Source: Butyrivibrio sp.
GTDB lineage: Bacteria > Bacillota > Clostridia > Lachnospirales > Lachnospiraceae
Direction of reading: 5' to 3'
Assembly: GCF_015056685.1 (NCBI RefSeq)
Contig: NZ_SVFW01000006.1
Location: 1-64,000 of the forward strand
DNA length: 64,000 nt
The notes below the pieces were generated by a model. The model did no database searches. It saw only the letters and a list, made by a program, of their open reading frames with translations, and was not told the origin of the DNA. Below, piece after piece: positions 45,488 to 54,699 of this stretch (position 1 is its first letter; every line of letters starts with the position of its first letter). Position numbers and translations under genes: made by a program.

Positions 45488-46519
45488 ATGTCGGATATTA
45501 CAATAGTTGAGATTGCGAAAAGATGCGGCGTTGGTGTTAGCACTGTATCCAGAGCAATCAATGACCACTCTGATATCAATCCTGAAACCAAAAAAAGGAT
45601 TCTTGAGGTAATAAAGGAAACAGGCTATGTTCCCAATAACAGCGCAAGGAATTTGAAGCGAACAGATGCCAAATGCATTGCTGTTCTGGTAAAGGGAATT
45701 ACCAATCCATTTTTTACCCCGATGATACAAATAGCAGAACAGGAAGCGGAGAACCGCAAGTATGCTCTGGTCCTCAGACATGTTGAGGCATATGAGGATG
45801 AGCTGGATGTGGCTCTTGAGTTGGAAAAAGAAAAGAGGCTTCGCGGCATTATATTTATGGGAGGAAGTTCAAGACATTCTTCTTCCAAGATAAAACAGCT
45901 TAATGTGCCGGTTGTTTTTGCTACCATTGGTTCGGAAGTATCAGAAAAATTAAGTAAAAAAGAGTACTCGACAGTATCTGTGGATGATCTGCTTGAAAGC
46001 CGCAAGATGACTGAGTATCTGATCGGACTTGGACATAAAAAGATCGCGATCTTATCTGAAGGTAGCGATAAGCCATCCATAGTAAAGCTTCGTCTTGAAG
46101 GATATATAGAGGCACTTAAGGAAAATGGCATAGAGATCAATGAAAATCTTATCCGTCTGGTTGATAAGAGAATCTATTCCATGGAAAACGGCTACCAGAC
46201 CACTAAGGCTCTAATTGAGTCCGGTGAAGAGTTCTCGGCTCTTTATTGTATTTCAGACGTACTTGCTGTCGGAGCTCTAAGGGCTTTTGCAGATGCAGGT
46301 ATAAGAGTGCCTGAGGATGTGAGCGTGGCTGGCTTTGACGGACAGGATATTGCAAGGTTCTGTGTGCCAAGACTTACAACAGTAAGGCAGCCACTTGAAG
46401 ACATATCAAAGGCAACAATGAAGTTATTATTTGACATCATCGACGGTGAAAGTGGTCATCGCCACATTACATTCCCTTGCGAACTGATCGAGGGTGAATC
46501 AACCAGGAGGAAATCATGA
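45488..46519 (+). CDS. LacI-family transcriptional regulator (malQ locus)
   Basis: 343 residues from the ATG at 45488. The helix-turn-helix is ITIVEIAKRCGVGVSTVSRAIN, followed by the sensor domain with VSVAGFDGQDIARF. The position after malQ suggests maltodextrin-responsive control, but no operator is proven. It overlaps the next gene by 4 bp (ATGA), so the two are translationally coupled. Confidence 0.9.
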   Translation: MSDITIVEIAKRCGVGVSTVSRAINDHSDINPETKKRILEVIKETGYVPNNSARNLKRTDAKCIAVLVKGITNPFFTPMIQIAEQEAENRKYALVLRHVEAYEDELDVALELEKEKRLRGIIFMGGSSRHSSSKIKQLNVPVVFATIGSEVSEKLSKKEYSTVSVDDLLESRKMTEYLIGLGHKKIAILSEGSDKPSIVKLRLEGYIEALKENGIEINENLIRLVDKRIYSMENGYQTTKALIESGEEFSALYCISDVLAVGALRAFADAGIRVPEDVSVAGFDGQDIARFCVPRLTTVRQPLEDISKATMKLLFDIIDGESGHRHITFPCELIEGESTRRKS

Positions 46520-47067
46520 ACAAAACAGCGATTTTTTTAGCAAACGGGTTTGAAGAAATTGAGGCACTTACAGTTGTTGATCTTTTAAGAAGAGCTCAGA
46601 TAGAGATCAGCACAGTTTCAATCAGCGATTCTCTTGAGGTTACAGGATCACATAACATAACAGTAAAAGCTGATAAGTTATTTGGTGATGTGAACTTTGA
46701 TGAAATCGACATGATCATTCTTCCGGGTGGAATGCCTGGCACAAACAATCTGTTTAACTGTGAACCATTAAGAGAAAAAATCACTGAGTTCAATAATTCC
46801 GGAAAGCTTCTCTCTGCAATATGTGCTGCACCTACAGTCTATGGCAGAATGGGGCTTCTTGATGGCAAAAAAGCCTGCTGTTATCCGGGCTGCGAAGTGA
46901 ATCTTAATGGCGCCGATGTACAGACATCAGAAGTTACCGTTGATGATAACTTTATAACCAGCCGCGGAATGGGAACAGCAATTCCATTTGGTCTTGCTAT
47001 CATCGAGAAATTCCAGGGCAAAAAAGCTGCAGATGAGATGGCAGCAAAAATAGTATATAAACAGTAA
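46516..47067 (+). CDS. DJ-1/PfpI family protein
   Basis: 183 residues, full length for the DJ-1/ThiJ subfamily. Motifs: GFEEIEALTVVDLLRRA near 11-27, ILPGGMPGTNNL, and the nucleophile elbow SAICAAPTVYG with the reactive Cys. These proteins act in redox protection or as glyoxalase/deglycase-like enzymes; the activity cannot be chosen from sequence. It shares an ATGA overlap with the upstream LacI gene. Confidence 0.92.
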   Translation: MNKTAIFLANGFEEIEALTVVDLLRRAQIEISTVSISDSLEVTGSHNITVKADKLFGDVNFDEIDMIILPGGMPGTNNLFNCEPLREKITEFNNSGKLLSAICAAPTVYGRMGLLDGKKACCYPGCEVNLNGADVQTSEVTVDDNFITSRGMGTAIPFGLAIIEKFQGKKAADEMAAKIVYKQ

Positions 47068-47116
47068 GTTCCAGGGAATGTTTCAGAAGACATTCCTGTC
47101 TATTGAGGAAAAATAT

Positions 47117-47674
47117 ATGGGAATAGAGATTGAACGTAAATTCACAGTAAAAGAGCTTCCCAAGGACTTAGACCGATACCCCTACCATGTTATTGAGCAG
47201 GGGTATCTTAATGTCCACCCGGCAGTTAGGGTGCGCAGGGAAGATGACATTTATTACATGACATATAAGGGATCTTCCATGGAAAATGAAGATCCATCGC
47301 AGGACGGCCAGAGCAGGCCAATAGGTAAAGTAGAATATAACATGCCCCTTGATAAAGAATCTTATGATCATCTTGTGCTCAAGGCTGACGGCAATATGAT
47401 AAGGAAAAAGAGATACCTTATTCCGTTAAACAGCGATGGATTTGATGAAGCTTTTTTTGCGGGTGATCCTGATATAAAAAAAGCTGTAGAAGAGGGAAAG
47501 ATCAAGATAGAACTGGATATTTTTGATGCGCCTTTTGAAGGGACTATTCTTGCGGAAGTTGAATTTCCAAGTGAAGAGGCAGCAAGAGCGTATAAGCCGG
47601 CAAAGTGGTTCTTTGAGGATGTTACCGGTGATGTGAAATATAGCAACTCTCACATGAGCTCAGTAAAATTGTGA
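47117..47674 (+). CDS. CYTH domain protein (triphosphate tunnel family)
   Basis: 185 residues from the ATG at 47117 (GAGGAAAA upstream). The diagnostic EIERKF is at residues 4-9, with alternating charged strands (VRVRRE, YYMTYKG, RKKRYLIP, KIELDIF, AEVEFPSEEAA) that line the triphosphate tunnel. Bacterial members are inorganic triphosphatases or, less often, adenylate cyclases. The former is more likely here from length alone. Confidence 0.9.
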   Translation: MGIEIERKFTVKELPKDLDRYPYHVIEQGYLNVHPAVRVRREDDIYYMTYKGSSMENEDPSQDGQSRPIGKVEYNMPLDKESYDHLVLKADGNMIRKKRYLIPLNSDGFDEAFFAGDPDIKKAVEEGKIKIELDIFDAPFEGTILAEVEFPSEEAARAYKPAKWFFEDVTGDVKYSNSHMSSVKL

Positions 47675-47821
47675 TTTGATGAGAATTGACTTTTTTAAGA
47701 TAAATTGTTGTGGAAAAAAATATTCAGCTATGTTATAATCTACAAGCGATTGTGCCTAAAAGGCCAGAAGGGTTTAAAAACCCTTTATATAAACAATTTT
47801 TAGAAGGAGAATTTAGCAAAA

Positions 47822-49312
47822 ATGAGCGTAACAGTAGAGAAGCTTGAGAAGAGCATGGCTAAGCTTAAGATCGAAGTATCTGCAGAGCAGCTTGAGAAGG
47901 CTATCCAGAAGGCCTATGACAAGAACAAAAACAAGATTCAGATCCCAGGATTCCGTAAGGGTAAGGCTCCTCGTAAGATGATCGAGCAGATGTATGGCAA
48001 GGGAGTATTCTATGAGGATGCTGCTAACGAGCTTATCGAGGAAGAGTATCCTAAGGCTGTAGAGGAGTGTGGAGAAGAGGTTGTTTCTTCACCTAAGATT
48101 GATGTTGAGCAGCTTGAGGCTGGTAAGGATTTCATCTTTACAGCAGAAGTAGCTCTTAAGCCTCCGGTTAAGCTTGGTAAATATAAGGGTGTAGAGGCTG
48201 AGAAGATGGATCTCGAAGTATCTGACAGCGATGTTGATGCTGAGATCGACAAGCAGAGAAATACAAACGCAAGAACAGTAGAAGTAACAGACAGAGCTGT
48301 TAAAGATGGCGATATCGTTACTCTTGATTTCGAAGGATTTGTTGATGGAGTTGCATTCGAAGGTGGTAAGGGAACAGATTATCCTCTTACAATCGGTTCA
48401 GGTGCTTTCATTCCTGGATTCGAAGAGCAGCTTGTTGGATTTGAAATTGGTAAGGAAGGCGATGTTAACGTAACATTCCCTGAAGATTACCAGGCTGACA
48501 ACCTTGCTGGCAAGGCTGCAACATTCAAGTGCACAGTTAAGGCTATCAAAGCTAAAGAGCTTCCTGAGCTCAACGATGAGTTCGCTAGCGATGTATCTGA
48601 TTTCGATACACTTGCTGAGTACAAGGAAGATGTTAAGAAGAAACTCGTAGAGAGAAAGACAAACGAAGAGAAGGCTAAGAGAGAGGACGCTGTAGTTAAG
48701 GCTGTTATCGAAGATTCTGAGATGGAACTTCCAGAAGCTATGGTTGAGACTCAGGCTAGACAGATTGTTAATGATTTTGCTCAGAGACTTCAGATGCAGG
48801 GCATGAGCATGGATCAGTACCTTCAGTATACAGGCAACACTGTAGACAAGATGATCGAGCAGGTTAAGCCACAGGCTATCGAAAGAATCCAGGCTAGACT
48901 TGTTCTTGAGGAAGTTGCTAAGGCTGAGAACATCACAGTTAGCGATGAGGACTTTGAAGAAGAACTCAAGAAGATGGCTGAGCAGTACAAGATGGAACTC
49001 GACAAGCTTAAAGAGCTTATGTCAGAGTCTGAGCAGAAGACAATGAGAAGTGACCTTGCTGTTCAGAAAGCTGCTGATTTCCTTGTAGAGAATGTTAAAG
49101 AAGTAGCTAAAAAGAAAGCTACAAAGAAGGCTGACGATGCTGAAGAAAAGCCAGCAAAGAAGACAGCTGCAAAGAAGACTACAAAGAAAGCAGACGATGC
49201 TGAGGAAAAGCCTAAGAAGACAGCTACAAAGAAAGCTGCTAAGAAGGATGACGACGCAGAAGAGAAGCCTAAGAAGACAACAAGAAAGAAAAAGACAGAA
49301 GAAGAGGCTTAA
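47822..49312 (+). CDS. tig: Trigger factor with Lys/Ala-rich tail
   Basis: Ribosome-bound chaperone and prolyl isomerase. 496 residues: ribosome-binding N-domain with the signature FRKGKAPRKMIEQ (residues 43-55; usually GFRxGKxP), an FKBP domain (about 150-245, with VTLDFEGFVDG) and the helical C-domain to about 425. The last 70 residues are an extra tail of KKA/DDAEEKP repeats, absent from most trigger factors and similar to histone-H1-like tails. The leader has TATAAT at 47734 and a small hairpin at 47769-47784. clpP/clpX, usual neighbours, lie 8 kb downstream. Confidence 0.95.
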   Translation: MSVTVEKLEKSMAKLKIEVSAEQLEKAIQKAYDKNKNKIQIPGFRKGKAPRKMIEQMYGKGVFYEDAANELIEEEYPKAVEECGEEVVSSPKIDVEQLEAGKDFIFTAEVALKPPVKLGKYKGVEAEKMDLEVSDSDVDAEIDKQRNTNARTVEVTDRAVKDGDIVTLDFEGFVDGVAFEGGKGTDYPLTIGSGAFIPGFEEQLVGFEIGKEGDVNVTFPEDYQADNLAGKAATFKCTVKAIKAKELPELNDEFASDVSDFDTLAEYKEDVKKKLVERKTNEEKAKREDAVVKAVIEDSEMELPEAMVETQARQIVNDFAQRLQMQGMSMDQYLQYTGNTVDKMIEQVKPQAIERIQARLVLEEVAKAENITVSDEDFEEELKKMAEQYKMELDKLKELMSESEQKTMRSDLAVQKAADFLVENVKEVAKKKATKKADDAEEKPAKKTAAKKTTKKADDAEEKPKKTATKKAAKKDDDAEEKPKKTTRKKKTEEEA

Positions 49313-49365
49313 TTAACTCTGTATATTTAAGCACAACAATTTATAGAGATATAGATTATAAAGAG

Positions 49366-49407
49366 GATTCTTGCGCAAGCTAAATGCTTGCGCGAGAATC
49401 TTTTTTT
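49366..49407 (+). terminator. Terminator after tig
   Basis: GATTCTTGCGCAAGC (49366-49380) and GCTTGCGCGAGAATC (49386-49400) form a strong stem with one mismatch, followed by T7. Confidence 0.92.
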
Positions 49408-49412
49408 CTTTG

Positions 49413-49476
49413 GAAGACAGAGGGACGGTTCTAATGACTTGTTTTTATAAGTCATTAGAACCGTCCCTCTGTCTTC
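49413..49476. repeat. 28-bp perfect inverted repeat
   Basis: Arms at 49413-49440 and 49449-49476 are perfect reverse complements around an 8-nt loop. The arms contain GACAGAGGGACGGTTCT. GGGACGGTTC-type palindromes recur across Clostridia and are often linked to REP-like, transposase-mobilised repeats; this link is from memory. It sits right after the tig terminator at the boundary of the 8-kb block that separates tig from clpP. Confidence 0.9.
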
Positions 49477-49578
49477 TTGATGTAGCATTTTATAAAAATG
49501 TTAGATTTATAGTGTTAATTAATATAGTGAAACGTACGATAAACAGATAAGTAATAGTCTTTTTATTAAGGGTGATTA

Positions 49579-52500
49579 ATGTTCATGACTATTAAATCAG
49601 TACTTAATAAAAGAATAGTTGCAATATCTATGTCATTTGTGTTGGCAGCATCTGTCATCAATTTGACATCTTTTGCCAAGCCCGAAAAAGATGATGCGAA
49701 AGTCATCAGTAGTTTTCTAGAACTTCCTGAGGGTATCGCTACCCAGCATCTATCTGTGGGGGATCCTTTTGAAAAGATAATATTCCCGGATAATTTAATA
49801 GCATATGTGGTAAGTGAAGGTGGAGAAGCTTCGTCACTTCTATCTTCTGATGAGTCTGCAGTTTCACTTAGCGCTTCAAGTGGAGATTCGGCAGATGCTG
49901 CAGCAAGCAGTAGCAGTTCACTAGACGAGGCAGATGCTGCTGCAAGCGCATCAACTGAAGAAGAGTCTTCCGATGCAGCAACAGCAGGAAGTATGGTCGA
50001 TGCCAATACTGATAGTAGTGAAAGCGGCTCTTACAAAAAGGAAAATGCAAATGAAGGTGATTCCTCTGCCACAAATAATACTATAGATGGATCAGGTAGT
50101 GAGAAAGAAAAGGAAAGCGAAAACGGCACAGATAATGCGGGAAACAACGGCGAAAATAACAGCGATGGAAATGGAGAAGCAGAGGCTGCAAGTGAAGGGG
50201 CAAAAGGAACAGAGACTGGAACAACGTCAGAAGATACTCCTGGTGGTAATAAGGATGGTGAAAACAGCAATTCTGTAAATGAGCAGGATGACGAAGATAG
50301 TGATTCTGCCAGTGACCAGGTGGCTGAAGATACTGACTCCGGAAACGGAGATGAGGAAGGCAATGGTAATTCTGAAAATGAAGATGTAGATTCTGATAAT
50401 GATCATGATAATAGCTCAAACAGTGAAGAAAACGATAATTCAGGCGATGCTTCAGGTGACAGCGCAAAGCTGACATTTTGGGAGAGACTGTTTGGAAGGA
50501 TGACAGTTTATGCTGCTGAAGAAGATGATGATAAGACATCATCTTACATAGCACCCGGAGATTACAACGAAGACGATACGGAAGATGATATTGATAAAGA
50601 AGATGATGAGAGAACTCTTGAAGAAATCTCGATTTCAGTAATAGAGTGGAAGCTTGATGGCACTAAGAGTACTTCGGAGGATTTTAGTACTAAGGAACCC
50701 GGGGCGGTATTTGTTTACTTCCCTGTTATTTCTGATGAATACAGGATTGAGAGTGATTTTCCAACTATCACTGTATATGTGGATGAGAAAAAAGAAGATG
50801 AAGAAGCAGTTTCTTTTGAACAGACAAGTATTATAAATGGCGTTTCAATAACTGTGAAGGCAGCCGAAGGAGTATTCCCGAAAGGTGCGCGCCTTATTGT
50901 AAGCGAAGTTTCTCAAAGTGAAGAGACGCAGATATTAGATGCTGTAGAAAAAGAAAGAACTGATGATGTAAATGTAGCTGCATCGTACTCTTTTGATATA
51001 AAGGTCGTTGATAAGGATGGAAATGAGCTGCAGCCTGATACTTCAAAGGGTGAAGTAAAGGTTAGCTTTTCTCTGGTGGAAGTGGCAAATGATAACCTTG
51101 ATACAGGAGTTTATCATGTGGCAGATGAAGCGGGAGACCTTAATGCGTCAAAGCTTGATGCAGAAACTAGTGGAAATGAAGTTACTGTAGAGACCGACGG
51201 CTTTTCTTTTTACACTGTTGAGTTCACCTATGGGAAGATCGAATACTCAATTGAAGGCGGCGGAAGGGTATTTCTTTCAGAAATCCTTGATGCAGTGGGA
51301 CTTAAAGGAACTGCCACAGATGCAAGGTCAAGCAATGAGGACCTGGTCAGTGTAAAAAGAGATGACGAAGGCGAGATATATCTTGTTTCCAACAGGGAGT
51401 TTCATTCGGATGAAAAGCTTGAAGTGGATATTAGCGGCATAACCTATGAGATTCTTATGACCGATGCGGCTGTTACTGCAAGTGGTGGTACTTTAGTATA
51501 TGACGATGATTTTAATAAGTCTGCAAGTGATCTGGTAAAAGAGATTCTTGGTGGCGGAATAGCTGCAACTAACGAATCAAGAACGGGAACAGTATATACA
51601 TTTTCAAATGGACTTGCGGATGTAGGAATAGATGCAGGAATTATTCTTGATACAAGCGGAAAGATTGCTGGTGGAACTGATGCGCAGCTTAATTCAATTA
51701 AAGACTCTGCTTATAGCTATGGCGGACATACGTCCACCTTGGAGTTTTCACTGGTTGCAAATGGGCCTCTTTTGACATTTAATTATGCTTTCGCTTCAGG
51801 AGAGTTTAATCAGCCACCAAAATATAATGATATATTTGGACTCTTTGTAAGTGTCAATGGTGGAGCATATGATAATATTGCGCTTATAACAAGGACAAAT
51901 GGAAGCCAGGTTCCTGTCACCATAAATAACTTAAGAGCCGGTGTTGACGGCACTGAGATGAGTGGTGGTACCAGTACTACTTTAGGAGGACTTCACAGTC
52001 TTTTTACAGAAAAGCAAATACAAATTAATGGCGGTAGTATTAATGGAGTTTCTAATGTTTTTACAGCCCAAAAACAGGTTAATATTGGAGATACAGTAAA
52101 GATCAAGCTTGCAATCTGTGATATATCAGATACTGCTGTTAATTCGTATATTTTTATTGAAGCAGGCTCTCTTTCTTTCCATGCCCCTGAGTCTGAAATT
52201 GGATATATTGATGAAGAGCTTAATAACCTTGATCCATCGTCACTTTTTGAAATAACAACTGATGATGGAACAGTTCTTAGTATTACTTCATCAGGAAGCG
52301 GAACAATACCACTTATAGGTACTGATGACAACGGAACACCTTATAACATTATTGATACTGCTGTAGCTATAGTAAAAAAAGGTACCGGTGGATACGGAGA
52401 TTCACCTCCACAGCTGCTGGCTATTCCTCCAAGGCCAATAGCTGAAGATATAGATCCAAGTGGCGGAGGGATATCTGCTGATCCTGAGACGGTTTCAGTT

Positions 52501-54699
52501 ATTTTCCCAGCTCCTGATCCTACGAAACCTTCACAGAAATACAGGCTTTATGATAAAGATGGCAATGAGATCCCGGGAAGAGACTGGGTGGATGCGCCAA
52601 CGGATGGGACTCCTTTGACATTTGGAGGACTTGATGAAGATACTGATTATATTATAAAGACCTGGATTCCGGCTACAGAAAGTAATTTCAAATCCGAAAT
52701 TTCTGAAGGTACAACGGTACATACAAGACTAAACCCTGTGGATCTTTTACGTATCATTGTTACTGAACCTGATAAAAAGACCATAGTCGCAGACGGCGAG
52801 TATCATTCATTTGTTTGTACTTCTGACCCGGCTGATGCGATCCTCAGATATTCAATTGGTGATGATAAGCATTACGGGTACTCTACGCCTATTTTTAAGG
52901 ACGTTGGTCAGTATACAGTCTACTATCAGGCGGCCAAGGTTGGCTATGTGACTGAATATGGAAGCATGATAATAACCATATTGCCACCTGAAAAAGAGAC
53001 AATTGTGGATCTTGAAAATGAGGATGTGGAAAGCTCAATTTCCTCTGTAAAGGCTGATAAACTCTCGGATTATACGGATGAGCAGACAGGAGATAAGGTC
53101 AGAGTAAGGCTTTTGGTAACTCCTAAAAAACCTGAAGATATTGATAGTGGCATTGTAAATAGCGTCACTTCCAAGATAGAAAGCCTTTATGACAGCTCAA
53201 ATCTTGATAATGTGAAAAAAGAGTTTTTGGATATTGGAGTAACAAGGCGAATCAATGATGAAGATCCTGAGAATATCCATGACCTTGACAGGACAATAGA
53301 GATTGAAGTCGGCTTTGATATGACTGATAAGGAAGACTTTAAACTTGTCAGAGAACACGATGGAGAAGTCCTTGCCTTTGCTTCACTTTCAGACAGGCCA
53401 ACAGATGACTATGTTGATGGCACTGTATATTTTGGTGAAAATGTGATCTGCATCTATTCAAGGTACTTTTCTACATATGTTCTTTCATATGTAGTTCCTG
53501 TGGAAGTAGTTCCGGAGCCGGAACCAGAGCCTGAACCAGAACCACAGCCTGAGCCAACGCCAACTCCTACACCGGAGCCACAGCCTGAGCCTAAGCCAGA
53601 GCCTAAACCGGAACCAAAGCCTGCACCAGCGCCAACTCCGGAGCCTACACCTGATCCGGAAGTAAAACATGAGGAAGTGGTTTATACTCCGGCCCTAGTG
53701 GAAGTGCCAGCGCCTCCTGTGATCATAACTCCGGGAAGAGCTCCCAAGACCAGTGGATTTTATGTTGGAAAGTTTACAGGAGTGTGGATTCTTATCCTTG
53801 AGGCAATTATTACAGTTTTCCTTGCAGGCATATATATTTACATAGGTGAAAAGAAAAAGGACAAGCTGTGGTATAAAGACGGCTGGAAGTCAATATGCCG
53901 CGTGGGACTTTTGATAATGGCTGTTTCTTTTATCCTTATATTCAGGCTTAACCAGGACTATATAAAGTCTAAGGCTATGTACGATGAAGTAAAGAATGAA
54001 TATGTCACTACTTCATCAGGAAACGCCGGTAAGATGACAGTTACAAGCGCGGCTGTAAGTAAGACTGTAGCAGAGTCTTTTGGCTATGCGGATGAGCAGG
54101 TGCTTGTGACGAGTGCGTCAAATGACTGGTGGAATCTTGCTCAGGTCAACGTAAAAGAAATGAGCAAAGACTATGTGGATGTCGTTGGATGGATAATGTT
54201 TGAAAACGAGGATATAAGCTATCCTATAGTTTATAGCGGCGATAATACGACTTATCTTGAGACTGCATACAATGGAGAGTGGGCCAATGCCGGAGCGATA
54301 TTTGTAGATGGTCTTTCAACACCTGATTTTAACGATCCCAATACTCTGATCTATGGCCATAATATGGGTAATCTTACCATGTTTGGTAAACTCAAATTCT
54401 ATGAGAATGACAAAGAGTATTATGACGAGCACAAATTCTTCCAGATATTTACGAAGGACAAGGTTTACCGCTATCAGATATTTGCCTGCAAACTGATCTC
54501 TGACGATCACGAGATCTATTATGCATATGGAAAGGATCCAAGGCATTACTGGAGTGCACTCAGTGATATCATCAAGAATGCAGATGTTGAATCAAGTGTT
54601 GCGCCTCAGAGCCTTGACCATATAGTTACGCTCTCTACCTGTACTTACGATGACTCCATGAGACTTGTTATATGTGCGGCAAGAGTTGATGAGCACTAA
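49579..54699 (+). CDS. Giant surface protein fused to a class B sortase
   Basis: 1706 residues (or 1704 from the ATG at 49585, which is better spaced from AAGGGTGA). Order: signal peptide; a Ser/Asp/Glu/Asn/Gly-rich region (about 80-300); beta-rich modules; a domain resembling choice-of-anchor L (about 650-880); fibronectin- or Ig-like modules (about 985-1150); an EP/PEP-rich stalk (about 1313-1375); APKTSG at 1388-1393; a transmembrane helix and EKKKDK; a second helix (about 1438-1456); and a sortase domain. The sortase has His1594 in YGHNMGN, Cys1688 in LSTCT and Arg1695. Protein, sorting-like signal and transpeptidase are thus one chain. rsgI is convergent with a 4-bp overlap. Confidence 0.88.
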   Translation: MFMTIKSVLNKRIVAISMSFVLAASVINLTSFAKPEKDDAKVISSFLELPEGIATQHLSVGDPFEKIIFPDNLIAYVVSEGGEASSLLSSDESAVSLSASSGDSADAAASSSSSLDEADAAASASTEEESSDAATAGSMVDANTDSSESGSYKKENANEGDSSATNNTIDGSGSEKEKESENGTDNAGNNGENNSDGNGEAEAASEGAKGTETGTTSEDTPGGNKDGENSNSVNEQDDEDSDSASDQVAEDTDSGNGDEEGNGNSENEDVDSDNDHDNSSNSEENDNSGDASGDSAKLTFWERLFGRMTVYAAEEDDDKTSSYIAPGDYNEDDTEDDIDKEDDERTLEEISISVIEWKLDGTKSTSEDFSTKEPGAVFVYFPVISDEYRIESDFPTITVYVDEKKEDEEAVSFEQTSIINGVSITVKAAEGVFPKGARLIVSEVSQSEETQILDAVEKERTDDVNVAASYSFDIKVVDKDGNELQPDTSKGEVKVSFSLVEVANDNLDTGVYHVADEAGDLNASKLDAETSGNEVTVETDGFSFYTVEFTYGKIEYSIEGGGRVFLSEILDAVGLKGTATDARSSNEDLVSVKRDDEGEIYLVSNREFHSDEKLEVDISGITYEILMTDAAVTASGGTLVYDDDFNKSASDLVKEILGGGIAATNESRTGTVYTFSNGLADVGIDAGIILDTSGKIAGGTDAQLNSIKDSAYSYGGHTSTLEFSLVANGPLLTFNYAFASGEFNQPPKYNDIFGLFVSVNGGAYDNIALITRTNGSQVPVTINNLRAGVDGTEMSGGTSTTLGGLHSLFTEKQIQINGGSINGVSNVFTAQKQVNIGDTVKIKLAICDISDTAVNSYIFIEAGSLSFHAPESEIGYIDEELNNLDPSSLFEITTDDGTVLSITSSGSGTIPLIGTDDNGTPYNIIDTAVAIVKKGTGGYGDSPPQLLAIPPRPIAEDIDPSGGGISADPETVSVIFPAPDPTKPSQKYRLYDKDGNEIPGRDWVDAPTDGTPLTFGGLDEDTDYIIKTWIPATESNFKSEISEGTTVHTRLNPVDLLRIIVTEPDKKTIVADGEYHSFVCTSDPADAILRYSIGDDKHYGYSTPIFKDVGQYTVYYQAAKVGYVTEYGSMIITILPPEKETIVDLENEDVESSISSVKADKLSDYTDEQTGDKVRVRLLVTPKKPEDIDSGIVNSVTSKIESLYDSSNLDNVKKEFLDIGVTRRINDEDPENIHDLDRTIEIEVGFDMTDKEDFKLVREHDGEVLAFASLSDRPTDDYVDGTVYFGENVICIYSRYFSTYVLSYVVPVEVVPEPEPEPEPEPQPEPTPTPTPEPQPEPKPEPKPEPKPAPAPTPEPTPDPEVKHEEVVYTPALVEVPAPPVIITPGRAPKTSGFYVGKFTGVWILILEAIITVFLAGIYIYIGEKKKDKLWYKDGWKSICRVGLLIMAVSFILIFRLNQDYIKSKAMYDEVKNEYVTTSSGNAGKMTVTSAAVSKTVAESFGYADEQVLVTSASNDWWNLAQVNVKEMSKDYVDVVGWIMFENEDISYPIVYSGDNTTYLETAYNGEWANAGAIFVDGLSTPDFNDPNTLIYGHNMGNLTMFGKLKFYENDKEYYDEHKFFQIFTKDKVYRYQIFACKLISDDHEIYYAYGKDPRHYWSALSDIIKNADVESSVAPQSLDHIVTLSTCTYDDSMRLVICAARVDEH

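Noticed and set aside
50031..50554. Minus-strand Ser/Pro- and His/Leu-rich open frames
   Set aside because: They are mirror frames of the low-complexity Asp/Ser/Glu region of the sortase fusion.
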